Of a stretch of 64,000 nucleotides of DNA, positions 1 through 8,825 are shown one piece after another. The position numbers and the translations under genes are program-made. The stretch comes from Rhodococcus sp. G-MC3 (GTDB taxonomy: Bacteria > Actinomycetota > Actinomycetes > Mycobacteriales > Mycobacteriaceae): assembly GCF_030063335.1 (NCBI RefSeq), contig NZ_JASISW010000012.1, positions 105,761 through 169,760 of the forward strand. The letters are read 5' to 3'. Every line of letters starts with the position of its first letter. Position 1 is the stretch's first letter. Below the pieces are notes generated by a model. The model was not told the DNA's origin. It saw nothing but the letters and a program-made list of their open reading frames with translations, and ran no database searches.

Positions 1-623
1 AGCCGCAGGTCTTCTTGATGGACGAGCCACTGTCCAACCTCGACGCCAAATTGCGCGTTCAGACACGTGCGCAGATCTCGGCACTCCAGCGTCGCCTCGC
101 GACCACCACCGTCTACGTCACGCACGACCAGGTCGAGGCCATGACGATGGGTGATCGCGTGGCCGTTCTCAAGGATGGAGTGCTGCAGCAGTGCGACACC
201 CCGCGCCGCATGTACGAGCATCCCAACAATGTCTTCGTCGCCGGCTTCATCGGATCACCCGCGATGAATCTGCTCGAACTGCCGTTGGTCGACGGTGGAG
301 TGCGATTCGGCGGTCAGGTTGTCCCCGTTCCGCGATCGGCCGTCGCCGGCATCGGTGAAAGTTCGGTGACGCTCGGTGTTCGCCCCGAGGACCTCGCGAT
401 CACCACCGGGGAAGGCCTCGAGGTCACCATCGACGTCGTCGAGGAACTCGGCGCCGACGCCTACGTGTACGGCCAGGCCGATATCAACGGCATCAAACAG
501 CCCATCGTTGTGCGCGCCGACGGCCGCACTCCTCCTCGGCGCGGCGAGACAGTGACACTGTCCTACGCCGCCGAGCGCACTCACTTATTCGGAATCGTCA
601 CCGGTGAACGACTTGTCGACTAG
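1..623 (+). CDS. ABC transporter ATP-binding protein (UgpC/MalK type), 5' end missing
   Basis: This is the C-terminal part of a sugar-importer ATPase; the reading frame is open from the first bases, so the start lies outside the window. Visible are the Walker B segment and D-loop (FLMDEPLSNLDAKLR), the H-loop histidine (VYVTHDQVEAMTMGDRVAVL) and the MalK-type C-terminal regulatory domain with a conserved GVRPEDL block. It closely resembles the second ATPase at 8826-9926 over the shared stretch, so the two probably descend from a duplication. It would energise an importer whose permease genes lie to the left. The dehydratase gene that follows suggests a sugar-acid or polyol substrate, but that is inference. 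Family is certain, substrate is not. Confidence 0.93.
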   Translation, partial: PQVFLMDEPLSNLDAKLRVQTRAQISALQRRLATTTVYVTHDQVEAMTMGDRVAVLKDGVLQQCDTPRRMYEHPNNVFVAGFIGSPAMNLLELPLVDGGVRFGGQVVPVPRSAVAGIGESSVTLGVRPEDLAITTGEGLEVTIDVVEELGADAYVYGQADINGIKQPIVVRADGRTPPRRGETVTLSYAAERTHLFGIVTGERLVD

Positions 624-755
624 GAGCCCGGTCGTGCCCCTCGGTCGATGCAGTTCAGGTATCAGCGGATGCACAATTGGTGTTGGACCTGAATTGATCG
701 GAGGAATACCGTGTGAGGTAGCGCACCAACACCGTTGATCAAGGGAGACTGAGCA

Positions 756-1991
756 GTGTCCACCTCTTTCCGTCCACCTGCTGTGGAAACCGCCGCGAGC
801 TCGAAGCCGACAAGCGGGTTGACTGCACCCGACGCCGCGATCAAGGCACTCGCTGCCGGGGACGCGACGATCGATCGCATTGCTCACGTGAAGCTGTCGT
901 CGATCACGCTCCCGCTGAAGAACCCGATCAGCGATGCCAAGGTGTTGACCGGCCGCCAGAAACCGATGATCGAGGTCGCGTTCCTGTTCGCCGAGATCCG
1001 CACCGAGCAGGGCCACGAAGGCATCGGCTTCAGCTACTCCAAGCGCGCGGGCGGGCCGGCCCAGTTCGCTCATGCTCAGGAGATCGCCCCGGTTCTCATC
1101 GGCGAGGATCCCAACGACATCGGCAAGATCTGGACCAAGCTGCAATGGGCAGGCGCATCTGTCGGCCGCAGCGGCGTCGCGACGCAGGCCATCGCCGCCA
1201 TCGACATCGCATTGTGGGACCTCAAGGCCAAGCGTGCGCAGTTGCCGCTGGCCAAGCTCATCGGTTCGACCCGCGACTCGGTTCAGACTTACAACACCTC
1301 GGGCGGATTCCTGCACACGCCGATCGAAGAGGTACTCGACAATGCGACGGCATCACTCGCCGCGGGTATCGGCGGCATCAAGATCAAAGTGGGACAACCG
1401 GATTGGCGTACCGACATTGCACGCGTCACCGCTGTGCGTGAGCGCCTCGGCGACGACGTGCCGCTGATGGTCGACGCCAACCAGCAATGGGATCGCCCCA
1501 CCGCCAACCGTATGTGCCGCATTCTCGAGCAGTTCGACCTCGTGTGGATCGAGGAACCACTCGACGCGTACGACGCCGAGGGGCATGCGATGCTCGCCAC
1601 CAACTTCGACACCTCGATTGCGACGGGTGAGATGCTGGCCAGCGTCGGCGAGCACGTGCGGCTCATCGAGGCCGGATCCGTCGACATCCTGCAGCCCGAC
1701 GCCCCGCGCATCGGCGGCATCACGCAGTTCCTAAAGCTTGCAGCGCTCGCGGAGCACAAGAATCTGCAGCTCGCACCGCACTTCGCGATGGAGATCCACC
1801 TGCACCTGGCGGCGGTCTACCCGCTGCAGACGTGGGTCGAGCACTTCGACTGGCTCGACCCGCTATTCAACGAGCACCTCGAAACCCGTGACGGCAGAAT
1901 GCATCTCTCGGATCGCCCGGGCCTGGGCTTCACGCTGAGCGAGCAGGCCGCGGACTGGACGGTCGGGACGGCGAGCTTCGCCCGCACGTGA
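756..1991 (+). CDS. Enolase-superfamily dehydratase, L-talarate/galactarate dehydratase-like
   Basis: A 411-residue member of the mandelate racemase branch of the enolase superfamily. These enzymes abstract the proton alpha to a carboxylate and eliminate water from a sugar acid. Visible catalytic features are the KxK motif at K209/K211 (GGIKIKVGQPD), metal ligands at D240 (VDANQQW), E266 (IEEPLDAYD) and E292 (ATGEM), and the general-base His342 in LAPHFAMEIH. The KIKVGQPD and HFAMEIHLHLA blocks are typical of talarate/galactarate dehydratases. The GTG start is preceded by a GGGAG site. The stop codon lies inside a hairpin repeat that also holds the stop of the convergent dehydrogenase gene. 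The superfamily is secure; the exact acid sugar is inferred. Confidence 0.85.
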   Translation: MSTSFRPPAVETAASSKPTSGLTAPDAAIKALAAGDATIDRIAHVKLSSITLPLKNPISDAKVLTGRQKPMIEVAFLFAEIRTEQGHEGIGFSYSKRAGGPAQFAHAQEIAPVLIGEDPNDIGKIWTKLQWAGASVGRSGVATQAIAAIDIALWDLKAKRAQLPLAKLIGSTRDSVQTYNTSGGFLHTPIEEVLDNATASLAAGIGGIKIKVGQPDWRTDIARVTAVRERLGDDVPLMVDANQQWDRPTANRMCRILEQFDLVWIEEPLDAYDAEGHAMLATNFDTSIATGEMLASVGEHVRLIEAGSVDILQPDAPRIGGITQFLKLAALAEHKNLQLAPHFAMEIHLHLAAVYPLQTWVEHFDWLDPLFNEHLETRDGRMHLSDRPGLGFTLSEQAADWTVGTASFART

Positions 1992-2027
1992 GCGGAAATA
2001 CGTCCCCTGCAACGTATTTCCACTCAC
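1988..2027. repeat. Hairpin repeat copy 1, probable bidirectional terminator
   Basis: Left arm GTGAGCGGAAATACGT and right arm ACGTATTTCCACTCAC form a 16-bp stem with one mismatch around an 8-base loop. The stop codons of both convergent genes lie inside it, so it is well placed to end transcription from both sides. Closely similar copies occur at 9945-9983 and, as a left half only, at 63863-63879. The flank before the left arm (CTTCGCCCGCAC here) is also partly conserved, so this is a dispersed repeat and not a local terminator alone. Confidence 0.8.
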
Positions 2028-3487
2028 AGGGCGCGGAGCGTCCCCCGCGCACCGTTCTCGTGCAATGACGCCAACTGCTTCGTGTACTCGGCGACGAACC
2101 GCTCGTTGTCGATCAGGTCGCCGAACACGCTGCGGTTGGCGATGAACGCCGTCGGATCGTCCTTCTGCTTCTGAGCGATCGGGACGAGTGTGTCTTTCAG
2201 CTGATCGACGATCTCGATCGGTTCACCCTGCTCGTCGATGCCCTCGGCGTAGCGGGCCCAACTCGCCACGACGGCGGTGGACAGTACGATCTCGCCGCCG
2301 CTGTCGAGGTTCATGCGAATCACGGGCAAGAGCCACTTGGGAATTCGGTCCGAGGACTCCGCGCAGAGTCGCGCTACGGTGTCGCGGATCTCCGGGTTCG
2401 AGAACCGCTCGATCAGCGTCTTCTTGTAGTCGCCGAGGTCGATTCCCGGCACGGGTTGCAGCGTCGGGGTTGCCTCGTTGTCCATGTATGCCAACAGGAA
2501 TGTGGCGAACAACGGATCTTGCGCAACCTCGTGCACCAACCGATACCCGCTGAGGTAGCCGAAGTAGCAGAGAGCTTGGTGGCTGGCATTGAGTAACCGC
2601 AGCTTCATCAACTCGTACGGCGTCACATCGTCCACCACCTGTACGCCGACGTCTTCGAACGGCGGCCTGCCGAGGGTGAAATTGTCCTCGAGCACCCACT
2701 GCGTGAAGGGCTCGGCCGCGACCGGCCATTGATCGTCGATCGCGTACCGCTCCGAAAGTCCCTGCACCACCTCAGGTGTGGTCACGGGCGTGATGCGATC
2801 GACCATCGAGTTGGGAAACGCTCCCTCGGCGGTGAGCCAGTCTGCCAACGACGGGTCCTTCAGGCGCGCGAACGTCGTGAACGTCGACTGTGCCATGTGG
2901 CCGTTGCCCTCGATGTTGTCGCACGACATGATCGTGAACGGTTTCAGTCCCCGATCCTTGCGGCGCGCAAGAGCTTCGGTGACCAGACCGAACGTGGTGG
3001 CAGGCGTCGCGCCGTCGACCAGGTCGGCGACGATGGCAGGGTTCTCGGCGTCGAACTCGCCCGTCGTCGCCGAGAAGTTGTAACCGCCCTCGGTGATGGT
3101 GAGCGAGACGATCCTCGTCGTCTCCGCTGCCATCTTCTCGATGACGGCCTCGGCGTTGTCCGGCGCGAACAGATATTCGACGATCGAGCCGATCACACGG
3201 GTGTCCCAGGTTCCGTCGGAATGCTTGAGCGCCAACGTGTAGAGGCAGTTCTGTGCCTCCATGACATCTTTCATTCGTCGGTCGTGTTCGAGAACTCCAA
3301 CCCCACAGATGCCCCAGTCCGACACCTCGCCCTGCTGCAACAACCGGTCGACATACATGGCCTGGTGTGCGCGGTGGAATCCGCCGACGCCGAAGTGGAC
3401 GATGCCGACGGTCACGTCGGAGCGATCGTAAGTGGGTACCTCGACGTCTTCGATGAAGTCGTCGAGGGTGTGTGCGTTCAACTTCAT
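2024..3487 (-). CDS. Mannitol 2-dehydrogenase family (polyol-specific long-chain dehydrogenase)
   Basis: A 487-residue member of the polyol-specific long-chain dehydrogenase family, which oxidises mannitol, arabitol or sorbitol to the ketose with NAD. The N-terminal nucleotide-binding segment reads VGIVHFGVGGFHRAHQA. The family's KxxxxNxxH active site appears as KLRLLNASH, giving K295, N300 and H303, the same numbering as in Pseudomonas fluorescens mannitol 2-dehydrogenase. The length also fits the family. ATG at 3487 overlaps the stop of the upstream zinc dehydrogenase (ATGA), so the two genes form a translationally coupled operon. Mannitol to fructose is the most likely reaction; D-arabitol to xylulose is the main alternative. 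Confidence 0.9.
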   Translation of the reverse strand: MKLNAHTLDDFIEDVEVPTYDRSDVTVGIVHFGVGGFHRAHQAMYVDRLLQQGEVSDWGICGVGVLEHDRRMKDVMEAQNCLYTLALKHSDGTWDTRVIGSIVEYLFAPDNAEAVIEKMAAETTRIVSLTITEGGYNFSATTGEFDAENPAIVADLVDGATPATTFGLVTEALARRKDRGLKPFTIMSCDNIEGNGHMAQSTFTTFARLKDPSLADWLTAEGAFPNSMVDRITPVTTPEVVQGLSERYAIDDQWPVAAEPFTQWVLEDNFTLGRPPFEDVGVQVVDDVTPYELMKLRLLNASHQALCYFGYLSGYRLVHEVAQDPLFATFLLAYMDNEATPTLQPVPGIDLGDYKKTLIERFSNPEIRDTVARLCAESSDRIPKWLLPVIRMNLDSGGEIVLSTAVVASWARYAEGIDEQGEPIEIVDQLKDTLVPIAQKQKDDPTAFIANRSVFGDLIDNERFVAEYTKQLASLHENGARGTLRAL

Positions 3488-4554
3488 GCGTTCGTCTCCT
3501 TCTTCAAGCCCGGGATCACCACGGCTTTGATGCTTCCGGCTACTTTGTCTGCGTTCAAGGCATCCTCGACGCCATCGAGTCCGAATCGAGCCGTCACCAT
3601 CGAATCGAGGTCGACGAGACCGGCGAGGACGAGCTCGCGAGCCGTCGGCCACGTGTTGGCATAGCGAAACACGCCGGTCAGGACGAGTTCGCGGTTCTGG
3701 ATGAGCGAGATCGGCACGGCGTAATCGGACGCGCCCATTCCCACCAGAACGACGGTACCGCCCGGCCGCACCGCATGAATTCCGTCGACGACGGCCCGCG
3801 CGGCACCGGACGCGTCGATGAATGCGTCGACTTCCAGTGCCCGCACGTCGTCGACGGCCGGATCGATCACCTGGGTTGCACCGAACGTTGCTGCGTTGAC
3901 TCGACGTGATTCGTCGATGTCGCTCACGATGACTGTCGTCGCGCCGAATGCTCGCGCAACCTGCGCGGTGACCAGTCCGACCGGGCCTGCGCCCGTGATC
4001 AACACGCTCGAGCCGGGTGTGATGCGGGCCTTGCGCGCCGATGCGATGCCCACCGACAGCGGTTCGAACAGGGCAGCTGCCTCGTCGGAGATCTCGTCGG
4101 GAACCGAATGCGCGAACACCGATTGGATCAGCACGTACTCTGCCAGCGCACCGTCGATGGGCGGTGTCGCGAAGAATTCCATTGCCGGGCACAGGTTGTA
4201 GCGGCCGGCTCTGGACTGGGCGCTGGTCGGGTCGGGACGCTGCGGCTCGACGGAGACTCGCTGCCCGATGCGCGTGTCGGCGACGCCCGAACCCACGGCG
4301 ACGACGACTCCGGCGGCTTCGTGACCGAGCACGAGTGGGCCACCCACGACGTGATCGCCGATGCGTCCCTCGCGGTAGTAGTGCGCATCGGATCCGCAGA
4401 CACCGACCGCAGTGACTCGGACCAGAACCTCGTCGGCCGCAGGCGTCGGGACGGGTCGTTCCTCCAAGCGGATCTCGTGGGGACCTGTGAGAACGCTCGC
4501 CTGCATCGTCTGTGGCGGCGGCGACTCGCGAGAGGTGGGTGTTGTGTAGATCAC
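3484..4554 (-). CDS. Zinc-dependent medium-chain polyol dehydrogenase (sorbitol/xylitol type)
   Basis: A 356-residue medium-chain alcohol dehydrogenase of the sorbitol/xylitol group. It shows the catalytic zinc ligands in GVCGSD (Cys), GHEAAG (His) and FEPLSVG (Glu), and the Rossmann motif GAGPVGLV. The structural-zinc cysteine cluster is largely absent, as in many polyol dehydrogenases. GTG at 4554 sits six bases after a TAACAT -10 element, which suggests a leaderless message. An alternative ATG at 4506 (MQASVLTGPHEIR) matches the usual family start but has no clear ribosome-binding site. It is co-transcribed with the mannitol-type enzyme and diverges from the SorC regulator across an operator palindrome. 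Confidence 0.87.
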   Translation of the reverse strand: MIYTTPTSRESPPPQTMQASVLTGPHEIRLEERPVPTPAADEVLVRVTAVGVCGSDAHYYREGRIGDHVVGGPLVLGHEAAGVVVAVGSGVADTRIGQRVSVEPQRPDPTSAQSRAGRYNLCPAMEFFATPPIDGALAEYVLIQSVFAHSVPDEISDEAAALFEPLSVGIASARKARITPGSSVLITGAGPVGLVTAQVARAFGATTVIVSDIDESRRVNAATFGATQVIDPAVDDVRALEVDAFIDASGAARAVVDGIHAVRPGGTVVLVGMGASDYAVPISLIQNRELVLTGVFRYANTWPTARELVLAGLVDLDSMVTARFGLDGVEDALNADKVAGSIKAVVIPGLKKETNA

Positions 4555-4589
4555 ACCTGAATGTTAGCTTAATGAGCAGAAGAACACAC

Positions 4590-4607
4590 TGTGAGCATAT
4601 GCTCACA
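4590..4607. promoter_or_regulatory. Perfect 18-bp palindrome, probable SorC-type operator
   Basis: TGTGAGCATATGCTCACA is a perfect palindrome. It lies between the divergent dehydrogenase operon and the regulator gene, just upstream of the dehydrogenase promoter and 16 bases before the regulator ATG. The half-sites resemble CRP sites, but the central gap is eight bases and not six, so the neighbouring SorC protein is the more likely ligand. One bound site could control both directions. Confidence 0.7.
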
Positions 4608-4623
4608 CTCGACGAGGGGCGTC

Positions 4624-5634
4624 ATGACAACATCGGTTCCGGAGGTGCCGGACTCGCACCGCTCGTCCAAGTCGAGCGACGACCTGCGGCTCGCCCTACG
4701 CGCGGCGTCGATGTATCACCTCGAAGGCGCCACTCAGGCGCAGATCGCCGTCAAACTCGGTGTCTCACGCCCGACCGCAGGCCGGCTCATTGCCAGAGCG
4801 CGCACCCAGGGGCTCGTGACCATCGAGATTCATGTGCCCGACGAGCTACAGGGCACCGTCCACGCCGATGTCGAGCGCGGGCTGGAAGAAATGTTCGGAC
4901 TCACCGAGGCCCTCGTCGTTCCCGATGTCATCGACGGCACCGACAACGGATACGGATCGCTCGGTCGCGCGGCGGGGGCGATGCTCTCGCGCCGACTGCA
5001 GGGCGCGGACACTGTGGGATTCACGTGGGGTCCGGAAACCGTCGCCGTCGCGCATTCGCTCAAGACTCGCGGCGCGCGTTGCGCTCAGGTAGTTCAACTC
5101 GACGGCTCGATGAGTTCGGCCGACTACCAAACTGGCGTGGAGTACACCCTCGGCCGCTGCGCCGACTACCTGCAGGCGAAACCGGTTCGGCTCAATGCAC
5201 CGCTGTATGCCGATCCGGCGACAGTAACTGCCTTGCAGCAGGACTCGGTGATCTCGCGTGCCCTTCAAGCCGGGACCGAGGCCGATGTGATGATGTACGG
5301 CCTCGGTCCCGTTTCCACCTCCACGACGTTGTTCGAGGGCAGCTTCATCGATCTCGAGATTCTCGACGAACTGCAGCATTTGGGCGCAGTGGGAGAGATC
5401 GGAGGCAGGTTCTTCTCGGTTGACGGGACACCGACGGGTGGCTCGCTACCGGAGCGCACGGTATCGGTCGGACTCGATGCCATCCGCGACTGTGACCGAG
5501 CAATGTTGATCTCCGGTGGGGTCAAGAAGCACCAGGCAATTCTCGGTGCATTACGCGGCGGCTTCGCTTCCGTTCTGGTTACCGACATCGAAAGTGCGCG
5601 CTGGCTGTTGGCGCAGACGAAGGAAGGAAGTTAA
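4624..5634 (+). CDS. SorC-family sugar-binding transcriptional regulator
   Basis: A 336-residue SorC/DeoR-type regulator. The N-terminal helix-turn-helix reads ATQAQIAVKLGVSRPTAGRLIARA, followed by a long effector domain resembling sugar-phosphate isomerases. ATG at 4624 was chosen because GAGGGGC lies at the right spacing. A GTG further upstream at 4591 would fall inside the operator palindrome. The stop codon TAA is followed at once by the GTG of the binding-protein gene, so regulator and transporter share a transcript. It probably senses a polyol or its phosphate and controls both the importer and the divergent dehydrogenases, with autoregulation through the palindrome. Confidence 0.88.
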   Translation: MTTSVPEVPDSHRSSKSSDDLRLALRAASMYHLEGATQAQIAVKLGVSRPTAGRLIARARTQGLVTIEIHVPDELQGTVHADVERGLEEMFGLTEALVVPDVIDGTDNGYGSLGRAAGAMLSRRLQGADTVGFTWGPETVAVAHSLKTRGARCAQVVQLDGSMSSADYQTGVEYTLGRCADYLQAKPVRLNAPLYADPATVTALQQDSVISRALQAGTEADVMMYGLGPVSTSTTLFEGSFIDLEILDELQHLGAVGEIGGRFFSVDGTPTGGSLPERTVSVGLDAIRDCDRAMLISGGVKKHQAILGALRGGFASVLVTDIESARWLLAQTKEGS

Positions 5635-6993
5635 GTGAAGGTATTACCGAAAGTGGCCGTCGCGGCCTCGCTCGCGACGACCTTGGTTGTGTCCGGCTGC
5701 GCCGGCGCTGGTTCGATCGGGGGCAGCAGTGATGGCACGACCATCACCGTCGCCATCGTGTCGAACTCGCAGATGACGGACGCGATTTCGCTCGCGCCCG
5801 CATTCGAGGCCGACAATCCCGGCATCAATCTGAAGTTCGTGTCGCTGTCCGAGAACGAAGCCCGTGCCAAGATCACCGCATCGGTCGCAACCGGTGGCGG
5901 TGAATTCGATGTGGTCATGATCAGTAACTTCGAGACGCCGCAGTGGGCCGCGAACGGCTGGCTCGACAACCTCTCCGAATATGCCGATGCCACGCCGGGT
6001 TACGACGAAGACGACTTCATCCCGACGCTCAAGGAATCGCTGTCCTACGACGGCAGCATGTATGCCGTGCCGTTCTACGGTGAGTCCTCGTTCCTGATGT
6101 ACCGCAAGGACCTCATGGCGGCTGCCGGCATCGCGATGCCGGCAGAGCCGACGTGGGAGCAGGTCGCCGACGCCGCGGCCAAGCTCGACGATCCCGACGG
6201 CGGAGTTTCCGGTATCTGCCTGCGCGGAAAGCCCGGCTGGGGTGAGGTTCTGGCGCCGCTGGACACCGTCATCAACGCGTTCGGTGGCCGCTGGTTCGAC
6301 GAGAACTGGAACGCACAGCTCGACAGCCCGCAGGTCGAGGCGGCCGTCCAGTTCTACGTGGACACCGTGCGCGAGCACGGCCAGGCCGGCGCTGCTACCA
6401 GTGGATTCAGCGAATGCGCCACGCAGCTCTCGCAGGGAAACACCGCAATGTGGTACGACGCCACCTCCGCAGTCTCGGTTCTCGAAGACCCGACCGCCAG
6501 CAAAGTTGTCGGCAATATCGGTTATGCCAAGGCTCCGAGTGAAGTCAAGGGCGACAACGGCTGGTTGTACTCCTGGGCACTCGGCATCCCCACGACCTCG
6601 GAGCATCCCGACGATGCCTGGAAATTCGTCTCGTGGATGACAAGCAAGGAGTACCTGAAGAAGGTCGGCAACGAACTGGGGTGGGAGCGTGTACCTCCCG
6701 GTAGCCGTCTCTCGACCTACGATATTCCCGAGTACAAGGAAGCAGCCGCGGCCTTCGGTCCGTTGACGCTCGAGTCCATCGAGGGCGCCGATCCGAAGAA
6801 CCCGACGGTCGACCCGGTCCCATACACCGGAGTGCAGTTCCTGACGATCCCGGAGTTCCAGGACCTCGGCACACGCGTCAGTCAACAGGTCAGTGCAGCA
6901 GTGGCAGGACGAGTCAGCGTCCACGATGCGCTCGCACAAGCGCAGCAATACGCCGAAGTGGTCGGTAAGACGTATCAGGAGGGCCAGCGATGA
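5635..6993 (+). CDS. Extracellular polyol/sugar-binding lipoprotein of ABC importer
   Basis: A 452-residue solute-binding protein of the bacterial extracellular family 1. The N-terminus is a lipoprotein signal peptide with lipobox VSGC (cysteine 22), so the protein would be anchored to the outer face of the membrane. The following segments (VAIVSNSQM, YAVPFYGESSFLMYRKD) fit binding proteins for sugars and polyols. The GTG start abuts the regulator stop, and the stop overlaps the permease start by four bases. Together with two permeases and an ATPase it completes a CUT1-type importer, probably for mannitol, sorbitol or arabitol given the divergent dehydrogenases. Confidence 0.9.
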   Translation: MKVLPKVAVAASLATTLVVSGCAGAGSIGGSSDGTTITVAIVSNSQMTDAISLAPAFEADNPGINLKFVSLSENEARAKITASVATGGGEFDVVMISNFETPQWAANGWLDNLSEYADATPGYDEDDFIPTLKESLSYDGSMYAVPFYGESSFLMYRKDLMAAAGIAMPAEPTWEQVADAAAKLDDPDGGVSGICLRGKPGWGEVLAPLDTVINAFGGRWFDENWNAQLDSPQVEAAVQFYVDTVREHGQAGAATSGFSECATQLSQGNTAMWYDATSAVSVLEDPTASKVVGNIGYAKAPSEVKGDNGWLYSWALGIPTTSEHPDDAWKFVSWMTSKEYLKKVGNELGWERVPPGSRLSTYDIPEYKEAAAAFGPLTLESIEGADPKNPTVDPVPYTGVQFLTIPEFQDLGTRVSQQVSAAVAGRVSVHDALAQAQQYAEVVGKTYQEGQR

Positions 6994-7940
6994 CCACGAC
7001 CGAAGAACGGTTGACGCACACCGATTCCGAGAAGTTCGTTCCGCGTCCGCGCACGATCACGCGCGCTGAAGGCTGGCGTCGCCGCGGCCCGCTGCTGCCG
7101 GCAATGGTGTTCGCAATCATCGTCACCCAGATCCCGTTCCTGTTCACGCTGTATTACTCCACTCAGTCGTGGAACTTGGTTCGCCCGGGATCACGAAAGT
7201 TCAACTGGCTCAACAATTACGTGGATGTATTCAGGGACAGTCAGTTCCGCGAGGTGGCACTCAACACCGTCATCATGATCGTCGGAACCGTCATCATCTC
7301 GGTGATCCTCGGACTGTTCCTGGCGTTGTTGCTCGACCGAAAATTCATCGGTCGCAGCCTCATTCGAACCTTGCTGATCACGCCGTTCCTCGTGACCCCG
7401 GTAGCCGGAGCGCTGATCTGGAAGACCACGATGTTCGATCCGGTCTTCGGGCTGATCAACTTCGCGCTTTCACCTTTCGGAGTCGGGCAGATCGACTGGG
7501 TCTCGCGCTTTCCGCTCGCCGCGGTCATGACGAATCTCGTCTGGCAGTGGACGCCGTTCATGATGCTGCTGATCCTCGCGGGTCTGCAGTCCATGCCCAA
7601 GGACATCTCCGAAGCTGCCCGAGTAGACGGGGCAAGCGCGTTCTCGCTGTTTCGTGAACTGACGCTTCCGCATCTGCGCCGATTCATCGAACTCGGTGCC
7701 GTGCTCGGAGCGATCTACCTTGTCAACACCTTCGACGCCGTCTACATGATGACGTCGGGCGGACCTGGTGTTGCCTCGGCGAACCTTCCGTTCTACATCT
7801 ACCAACGTGCGTTCCTCGGCTTCGACATCGGTCAGGCCGCTGCCATGGGTGTGGTGACCGTGATCGCCACCATCCTCGTCAGCACCCTCGCACTTCGATT
7901 GATATTCAAGAGCTTCAGTGGGAACGAGGAGGCAGCCTGA
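6990..7940 (+). CDS. ABC sugar/polyol permease, MalF-like
   Basis: A 316-residue inner-membrane permease. The N-terminal cytoplasmic tail is followed by about six transmembrane helices (first near LLPAMVFAIIVTQIPFLFTLY). The EAA loop that contacts the ATPase is visible as EAARVDGASAFSLFRELTLP. The order binding protein, MalF-like, MalG-like, ATPase is standard for CUT1 importers. Starts and stops overlap by a few bases on both sides, indicating tight translational coupling. Confidence 0.92.
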   Translation: MTTTEERLTHTDSEKFVPRPRTITRAEGWRRRGPLLPAMVFAIIVTQIPFLFTLYYSTQSWNLVRPGSRKFNWLNNYVDVFRDSQFREVALNTVIMIVGTVIISVILGLFLALLLDRKFIGRSLIRTLLITPFLVTPVAGALIWKTTMFDPVFGLINFALSPFGVGQIDWVSRFPLAAVMTNLVWQWTPFMMLLILAGLQSMPKDISEAARVDGASAFSLFRELTLPHLRRFIELGAVLGAIYLVNTFDAVYMMTSGGPGVASANLPFYIYQRAFLGFDIGQAAAMGVVTVIATILVSTLALRLIFKSFSGNEEAA

Positions 7941-8809
7941 TGAGTACTGCAACAGATACCGGCACCACCACCGACACGCAGGTAGTCAAGCGCAAGAAAG
8001 GTTTCAGCACCGGAACCATCTGGACGGTCGTGGCCTGGATCGTCGGTCTCGGGTTCTTCTTCCCGGTGCTCTGGATGGTCATCACCAGCTTCAAGCAGGA
8101 GGGCGACGCCTATTCCGACCCGCCCAAGCTGTTTTTCACCCCGACACTGGATCAGTACAGCGCGGTGCTGTCCAGCGGCATCGGAACGGCACTGCTGAAC
8201 TCGGCGTTCGCGACGATCGTCTCGACGTCTCTTGTTCTGCTGCTCGGTGTTCCGGCTGCATTCGCTTTGTCGCTTCGCCCGGTCAAGAAGACGAAAGACG
8301 TGCTGTTCTTCTTCATATCGACCAAGATGCTCCCCGTCGTCGCGGCGATCGTGCCGCTGTACGTCATCGTCGGCGACATCGGTCTGCTCGACAACATCTG
8401 GGCGCTGATCATCCTGTACACAGCGATGAACCTCCCGATCGCGGTCTGGATGATGCGCTCGTTCTTCCTCGAAGTTCCCAGCGAACTGCTCGAGGCCGCC
8501 AGTATGGACGGTGCGTCGCTGTGGACCTCGGTGCGCGAGGTTATTTTGCCTCTGGTCTCGCCAGGAATCGCAGCAACGGCGTTGATCTGCACCATCTTCT
8601 CCTGGAACGAGTTCTTTTTCGCCGTCAACCTCACTGCGGTGCAAGCACAGACCGTTCCGGTTGCGCTCGTCGGCTTCATCACCGGAGAGGGCCTGTACTG
8701 GGCTCGCCTGTCCGCCGCTGCGACGCTCGCAGCACTTCCCGTCGTCCTTGCCGGTTGGGTCGCGCAGAACAAGCTCGTGCGCGGTCTGTCCTTCGGCGCC
8801 ATCAAATAA
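7940..8809 (+). CDS. ABC sugar/polyol permease, MalG-like
   Basis: The second permease of the importer, 289 residues, with about six transmembrane helices beginning at TIWTVVAWIVGLGFFFPVLW. Its EAA loop reads EAASMDGASLWTSVREVILPLV, matching MalG-type subunits. ATG overlaps the last base of the preceding stop (TGATG). It should pair with the MalF-like subunit to form the translocation channel and dock with the ATPase encoded 16 bases downstream. Confidence 0.92.
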   Translation: MSTATDTGTTTDTQVVKRKKGFSTGTIWTVVAWIVGLGFFFPVLWMVITSFKQEGDAYSDPPKLFFTPTLDQYSAVLSSGIGTALLNSAFATIVSTSLVLLLGVPAAFALSLRPVKKTKDVLFFFISTKMLPVVAAIVPLYVIVGDIGLLDNIWALIILYTAMNLPIAVWMMRSFFLEVPSELLEAASMDGASLWTSVREVILPLVSPGIAATALICTIFSWNEFFFAVNLTAVQAQTVPVALVGFITGEGLYWARLSAAATLAALPVVLAGWVAQNKLVRGLSFGAIK

Positions 8810-8825
8810 CTTCAGGAGATTCGTC

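Noticed and set aside
710..716. Ribosome-binding site followed by GTG and an immediate TGA, as a start-stop element
   Set aside because: GGAGG with a GTG-TGA close by may be chance; nothing else supports a minimal frame or regulation there.
2024..4606. One long open frame covering both polyol dehydrogenase genes on the minus strand
   Set aside because: Its N-terminal part has arginine-rich, low-quality sequence, while the zinc dehydrogenase motifs lie in another frame. The mannitol enzyme starts at 3487.
4590..4607. CRP site
   Set aside because: The half-sites look right but the spacer is eight bases and not six, and a SorC gene is adjacent.
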